The notes beneath the pieces were generated by a model. That model had not been told where the DNA came from. It did no database searches and worked only from the letters and a program-made list of their open reading frames with translations. A stretch of DNA of 64,000 nucleotides from Bifidobacterium ramosum (GTDB lineage: Bacteria; Actinomycetota; Actinomycetes; Actinomycetales; Bifidobacteriaceae), in assembly GCF_009299505.1 (NCBI RefSeq), contig NZ_WBSM01000008.1, positions 107,256 through 171,255 of the forward strand, given 5' to 3'. The position numbers and the translations under genes are program-made. This document shows, in pieces, positions 61,228 to 64,000 of this stretch (its first letter is position 1; each line of letters begins with the position of its first letter).

Positions 61228-61816
61228 TCGAACGAAGCACACGGCATGGGTTGCCGACGGCGACCACGTTCGCGGGAATGTCGCGCGTGACGACCGAACC
61301 GGCTCCGATCACCGTGCCATCGCCGATGGTCACACCCGGCAGCACGATGACGCCTCCTCCCAACCAGCAGCCACGTCCGATGCGGATCGGCCTGGCGTAC
61401 GTGTTCCACCGGTAGTGCGCATCGCCCGGCTTCCAGCCGTCGGCGAGACGGTCAGCAAGTTCGACCGGATGCGTGGCCGTGTACAGCTGCACGTTCGACG
61501 CGATGAGCGTGTCCGATCCGATATCGATCGTGTTGCAGTCGACGAACGTGCAATTCATGTTAACGGACACGTTCGCGCCGATGCGGATGTTGCGCCCGTA
61601 GTCGCAGATGAATGGCAATCCGACGGACACATTCGCGCCGATCGAGCCAAACAGCGATTCGAGGATCTCCCGCTTGCGTGTCTTCGCGTCGTACGGCAGA
61701 CGATTGTATTCGGCGAGCAGCCGCCGCGCGGTGTTCTTGTACTCAAGGAATATCGGATCGTGGCAATCGTAGATTTCCCCCGCCATGCACTTGTCCAGCT
61801 CGTTCATGCCCGTCAT
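61184..61816 (-). CDS. Sugar O-acetyltransferase (maltose/galactoside type)
   Basis: A 210-residue left-handed beta-helix acyltransferase of the LacA/Maa group. The N-terminal Mac domain reads NELDKCMAGEIYDCHDPIFLEYKNTARRLLAEYNRLPYDAKTRKREILESLFG; hexapeptide repeats follow and the end is GRGCWLGGGVIVLPGVTIGDGTVIGAGSVVTRDIPANVVAVGNPCRVLR with the acetyl-CoA-binding loop. The catalytic His is in LYTATHPVELADR. It transfers acetyl to a sugar hydroxyl. The start is 61816 or 61825, both after AGAGGGG. Its 3' end overlaps the RpiR gene on the other strand. Confidence 0.93.
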   Translation of the reverse strand: MTGMNELDKCMAGEIYDCHDPIFLEYKNTARRLLAEYNRLPYDAKTRKREILESLFGSIGANVSVGLPFICDYGRNIRIGANVSVNMNCTFVDCNTIDIGSDTLIASNVQLYTATHPVELADRLADGWKPGDAHYRWNTYARPIRIGRGCWLGGGVIVLPGVTIGDGTVIGAGSVVTRDIPANVVAVGNPCRVLRSINGSDRADPSRISA

Positions 61817-61898
61817 GTCATGCATCCCCTCTGGCTGCGGCCTACACATCAACACCAACCATGCTAGCGGCGGCGATCCGCTCAGGCCGAAATTCCCG

Positions 61899-61929
61899 CC
61901 GTATGCGGCACGCCATGTACCGCATACGG
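61899..61929. promoter_or_regulatory. Inverted repeat upstream of the acetyltransferase
   Basis: CCGTATGCGG (61899-61908) and CCGCATACGG (61920-61929) form a perfect ten-base dyad with an 11-base centre, about 80 bases upstream of the acetyltransferase start. It is a candidate operator, perhaps for the adjacent RpiR regulator. Confidence 0.45.
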
Positions 61930-62011
61930 TACGAAGACGGGATGCGGCGCAATTCGTCCCCGGCCATACGTCGGTCAGCATCTGACCGGAAAGTCATGTC
62001 AATGAAAGACC

Positions 62012-62046
62012 GAGGGCCTTGGAATCACTGGACTTCCAAGACCCTC
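62012..62046 (-). terminator. Terminator downstream of gldA
   Basis: Read on the minus strand, GAGGGTCTTGGAA pairs with TTCCAAGGCCCTC (one G-T wobble) and is followed by a T-rich stretch. A second small dyad, GATGTCG/CGACATC (62093-62111), lies between it and the gldA stop. Apart from these and the repeat at 61899 I see nothing in the 61.8-62.15 kb gap. Confidence 0.65.
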
Positions 62047-62155
62047 AGCGCTATGCAGCAATCACTTCTTGCTGACTAAATTTGAACTCGACGATGTCGC
62101 TATACGACATCAGGCTGTTTCTCCAGCAACAGGTCGTTCATACGGACAAGTCCCA

Positions 62156-63244
62156 CTATCCGACTACGGCGTCGAGCGAGTCCACTGCACGCAGGGCGGT
62201 GGCCACGTCGGACGGAGTGACCTCGAACGGCATGTTGCCCATCGTGTCGTCCGGTGAGCAGGCCAGTTTGCCCACGCGCAGCAGGTCGGCGTCCGTGGCG
62301 TTTGCAATGCCGATGTCGGCCAAGGTGGTTGGTAAGCCGACCGCGCGGAAGAATCCAAACGCCTCCTCGAAATCAGCCATCGGCCGGTCCTCCAGTACGA
62401 ACTGCGTGAGGGTGCCGTACGCCACCTTCTCGCCGTGCAGATACTTATGCGTGCCTTCCAGCGCGGTCAGGCCGTTATGCACGGCGTGCGCCGCCGCCAA
62501 TCCGCTCGACTCGAAACCGATGCCGCTGAGCAGCGTGTTCGCTTCGACCACCTGTTCCAAGGCACGGGTGCGCAGACCCTTATGCGCCGCCGCCAAGGCT
62601 TTCACGCCGTCGGCAATGAGCAGATCATGGCATAGGCATGCCATCGCTTCGGCGGCATTGGTGGCATGGCCGCCGGCCATGGTGACCGCGTTCGATTTGA
62701 TGCAGGCAAGAGCCTCGAAATAGGTAGCGTAGGCGTCACCGAAACCGGCCGTCAGGAGTCTGGCCGGCGCCTTGGCGATGACGTCCGTGTCCATGATCAC
62801 CTTGTCCGGGTTCCTGGGCAATGGCAGATACCGGTCGAATTGCCCGTCGTCGGTGTACAGCACCGAAAGCCGCGAACACGGCGCGTCCGAAGACGCGGCC
62901 GTCGGCACGATGATGACCGGCAGCTCGGCGAAATGCGCCACGGCTTTGGCCGTATCGAGCGACTTACCGCCTCCGATACCGAGCACCACATCGCATTTGT
63001 CCAGCAGTTTCTGATGACGGTGGACCTCAGTCATCGAGCATTCACCGGCGAACGCCTCGTAATGATATGGAGTGTTCGAGGCATCGAAACTCGAAGTGAT
63101 TCGATCGCGGTACATCCGGTCGATGAACGGGTCGACGATCAGATACGCGCCCGCCGAACCGAGTTCCACGTATTCCGAGGCGAGCGAGCCAAGCGCACCC
63201 TCCTGTTGGATGTAGCTGCCGGGTGAGCACAGCGCTGTTCTCAT
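62156..63244 (-). CDS. gldA: Glycerol dehydrogenase
   Basis: A 362-residue iron/zinc-type alcohol dehydrogenase of the GldA group, oxidising glycerol to dihydroxyacetone with NAD, or the reverse. The NAD site is GIGGGKSLDTAKAVAHFAELPVIIVPTAASSDAP, and metal ligands lie in GGHATNAAEAMACLCHD and the GldA signature AAHAVHNGLTALEGTHKYLHGEKVAYGTLTQFVLED. AAGGAGTAACC precedes the ATG at 63244. The MFS fragment lies 50 bases upstream on the same strand and may once have been co-transcribed. Confidence 0.94.
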   Translation of the reverse strand: MRTALCSPGSYIQQEGALGSLASEYVELGSAGAYLIVDPFIDRMYRDRITSSFDASNTPYHYEAFAGECSMTEVHRHQKLLDKCDVVLGIGGGKSLDTAKAVAHFAELPVIIVPTAASSDAPCSRLSVLYTDDGQFDRYLPLPRNPDKVIMDTDVIAKAPARLLTAGFGDAYATYFEALACIKSNAVTMAGGHATNAAEAMACLCHDLLIADGVKALAAAHKGLRTRALEQVVEANTLLSGIGFESSGLAAAHAVHNGLTALEGTHKYLHGEKVAYGTLTQFVLEDRPMADFEEAFGFFRAVGLPTTLADIGIANATDADLLRVGKLACSPDDTMGNMPFEVTPSDVATALRAVDSLDAVVG

Positions 63245-63297
63245 GGTTACTCCTTACTTCATTGTTGGGTTGAGTGTTGTTGAAACAGCAGCCAAAG

Positions 63298-63873
63298 CTA
63301 GCACGCGATGCCGCGCGATTCCGTGCGCTTGAGCAGCATCAGCACGCCGGCCGAACCCAATGCCAGCACCGCGCCGAAGAGGCCGAGCCAACGCAGTCCC
63401 AGATGCGTCATGGCCAGTCCGCTGATGGTGGAACCCAAGGTTATGCCGATGTTGAATGCCATCGCGTTCATCGAAGAGGCCAACGTCATAGACGAAGGAA
63501 ACCGTTCGGCAGCGATGGCGGTATGCAGTACCTGCGACGGCGAATTCTGCAGGTACATGAGACAGGCCAGTGCGAGCAGATCCACGGCCCCGAGCGCCGG
63601 AATCATACTTGCGAACGGCAGCACGGCCAGACAGACGGCCTGCAACAGGTACAGCGGAATCAGACCGATGATCGGCTGCGAGCCGGTGCCGTGCGCCGCC
63701 AACTTGCCGCTGTACAGATTGGACCACAACGCCGCAAGACCAATCGCGGTCAGGGCAAGACTCAAGTACCGCTCGGGGACGCCAATTTCCTCGGTGAGGA
63801 TAGGGGAAAGATATGTATAGAAGGAGTATGTCGCCGCTGCGCCGAAAACGACCACAAGCATGCCGTACCAGAC
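63298..63873 (-). pseudogene. MFS transporter, C-terminal half only (5' end replaced)
   Basis: The visible frame encodes the second six helices of an MFS transporter (YSFYTYLSPILTEEIGVPERYLSLALTAIGLAALWSNLYSGKLA through LGLRWLGLFGAVLALGSAGVLMLL), as in DHA1 sugar-efflux or drug exporters. The reading frame continues back to ITVWYGML and is then lost at 63874, where an unrelated repeat-bearing sequence begins, so the first ~200 residues are missing. The short ATG start at 63861 has no ribosome site. It is best read as a gene broken by an insertion; the other half could lie beyond the window. Confidence 0.72.
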
Positions 63874-64000
63874 TGTAATGTCTCGGGGCCTAAATGACGC
63901 ATGTGTCGGGGCATGGTTGACGGTATGTCCTGGGGCATGGTTGACACATGCGTCATGTCGGTGTCATTCAACTGTCGGTTTGTTTCTTGGCCGGAGCTGG
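63874..64000. mobile_element. Probable insertion-sequence end (partial)
   Basis: From TGTAATGTC at 63874 the sequence changes character. Three spaced repeats are seen: GGGGCCTAAATGAC (63885), GGGGCATGGTTGAC (63908-63921) and GGGGCATGGTTGAC (63932-63945), 23-24 bases apart, plus a perfect 13-base dyad TGACGCATGTGTC/GACACATGCGTCA (63895-63907, 63943-63955). Multiple terminal repeats and a 5'-TG end are typical of IS21-family elements. No transposase gene is visible before the window ends, so the family is an inference. Confidence 0.6.

Overview
The window looks like a chromosomal segment of a Bifidobacterium or a very close relative. It is GC-rich, it carries actinobacterial signature families (two WhiB proteins, a LytR-CpsA-Psr enzyme, a PdtaS-type histidine kinase, a UPF0182 membrane protein, DUF501 next to a DivIC/FtsB protein and Ppx/GppA), and its gene neighbourhoods are typical of bifidobacteria. 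All identifications come from reading translations and DNA motifs; no database search was possible.

Layout. 0-7 kb: cell-envelope and regulation block (truncated glycosyltransferase, whiB, LCP ligase, FtsK/EccC-like ATPase, second whiB, PdtaS-like kinase). 7-15 kb: housekeeping (HlyIII-like membrane protein, greA, FKBP isomerase, tRNA-Leu, ppx, DUF501, divIC/ftsB, eno with a LacI-type operator upstream, GNAT). 15-19 kb: secreted proteins (two lipoproteins and a wall-anchored phosphoesterase). 19.1-28.2 kb: a type I restriction-modification locus, hsdR-hsdM-hsdS on the minus strand, followed by an invertible region with a tyrosine recombinase, a three-gene small-protein cassette, a full-length second hsdS on the opposite strand and a silent hsdS half. 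28-33 kb: mfd and pth, then an intergenic array of five tandem hairpins. 33-37 kb: GNAT, nucleoside hydrolase, and an NMT1/THI5-type ABC binding protein and permease. 37-44 kb: UPF0182, a GH3 lipoprotein and azlCD, with three long near-perfect DNA palindromes in the gaps. 44-54 kb: DEAD-box helicase, SDR, a 59-residue orphan, two AraC regulators, a uracil permease, histidine phosphatase, HAD phosphatase, glycosyltransferase and esterase. 54-64 kb: small membrane protein, S10-like peptidase, dtd, a sugar-type MFS, a TetR/MFS efflux pair with a doubled operator, RpiR regulator, sugar O-acetyltransferase, glycerol dehydrogenase, and an MFS gene cut off by what looks like an insertion-sequence end.

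The most interesting system is the hsdS switch. Four copies of a short repeat (core AAACGGCCATTTG) sit at the centre and 3' end of the hsdS genes in alternating orientation. Because the 3'-terminal copy (encoding HANGRL) is the reverse complement of the central copy (encoding TNGHLRE), inversion between neighbouring copies exchanges whole second-half target-recognition domains between a mobile hsdS, an hsdM-linked hsdS and a silent cassette. Four specificities are predicted. In the sequenced orientation the hsdM-linked hsdS is only a half gene, while the intact hsdS lies behind the small-protein cassette.
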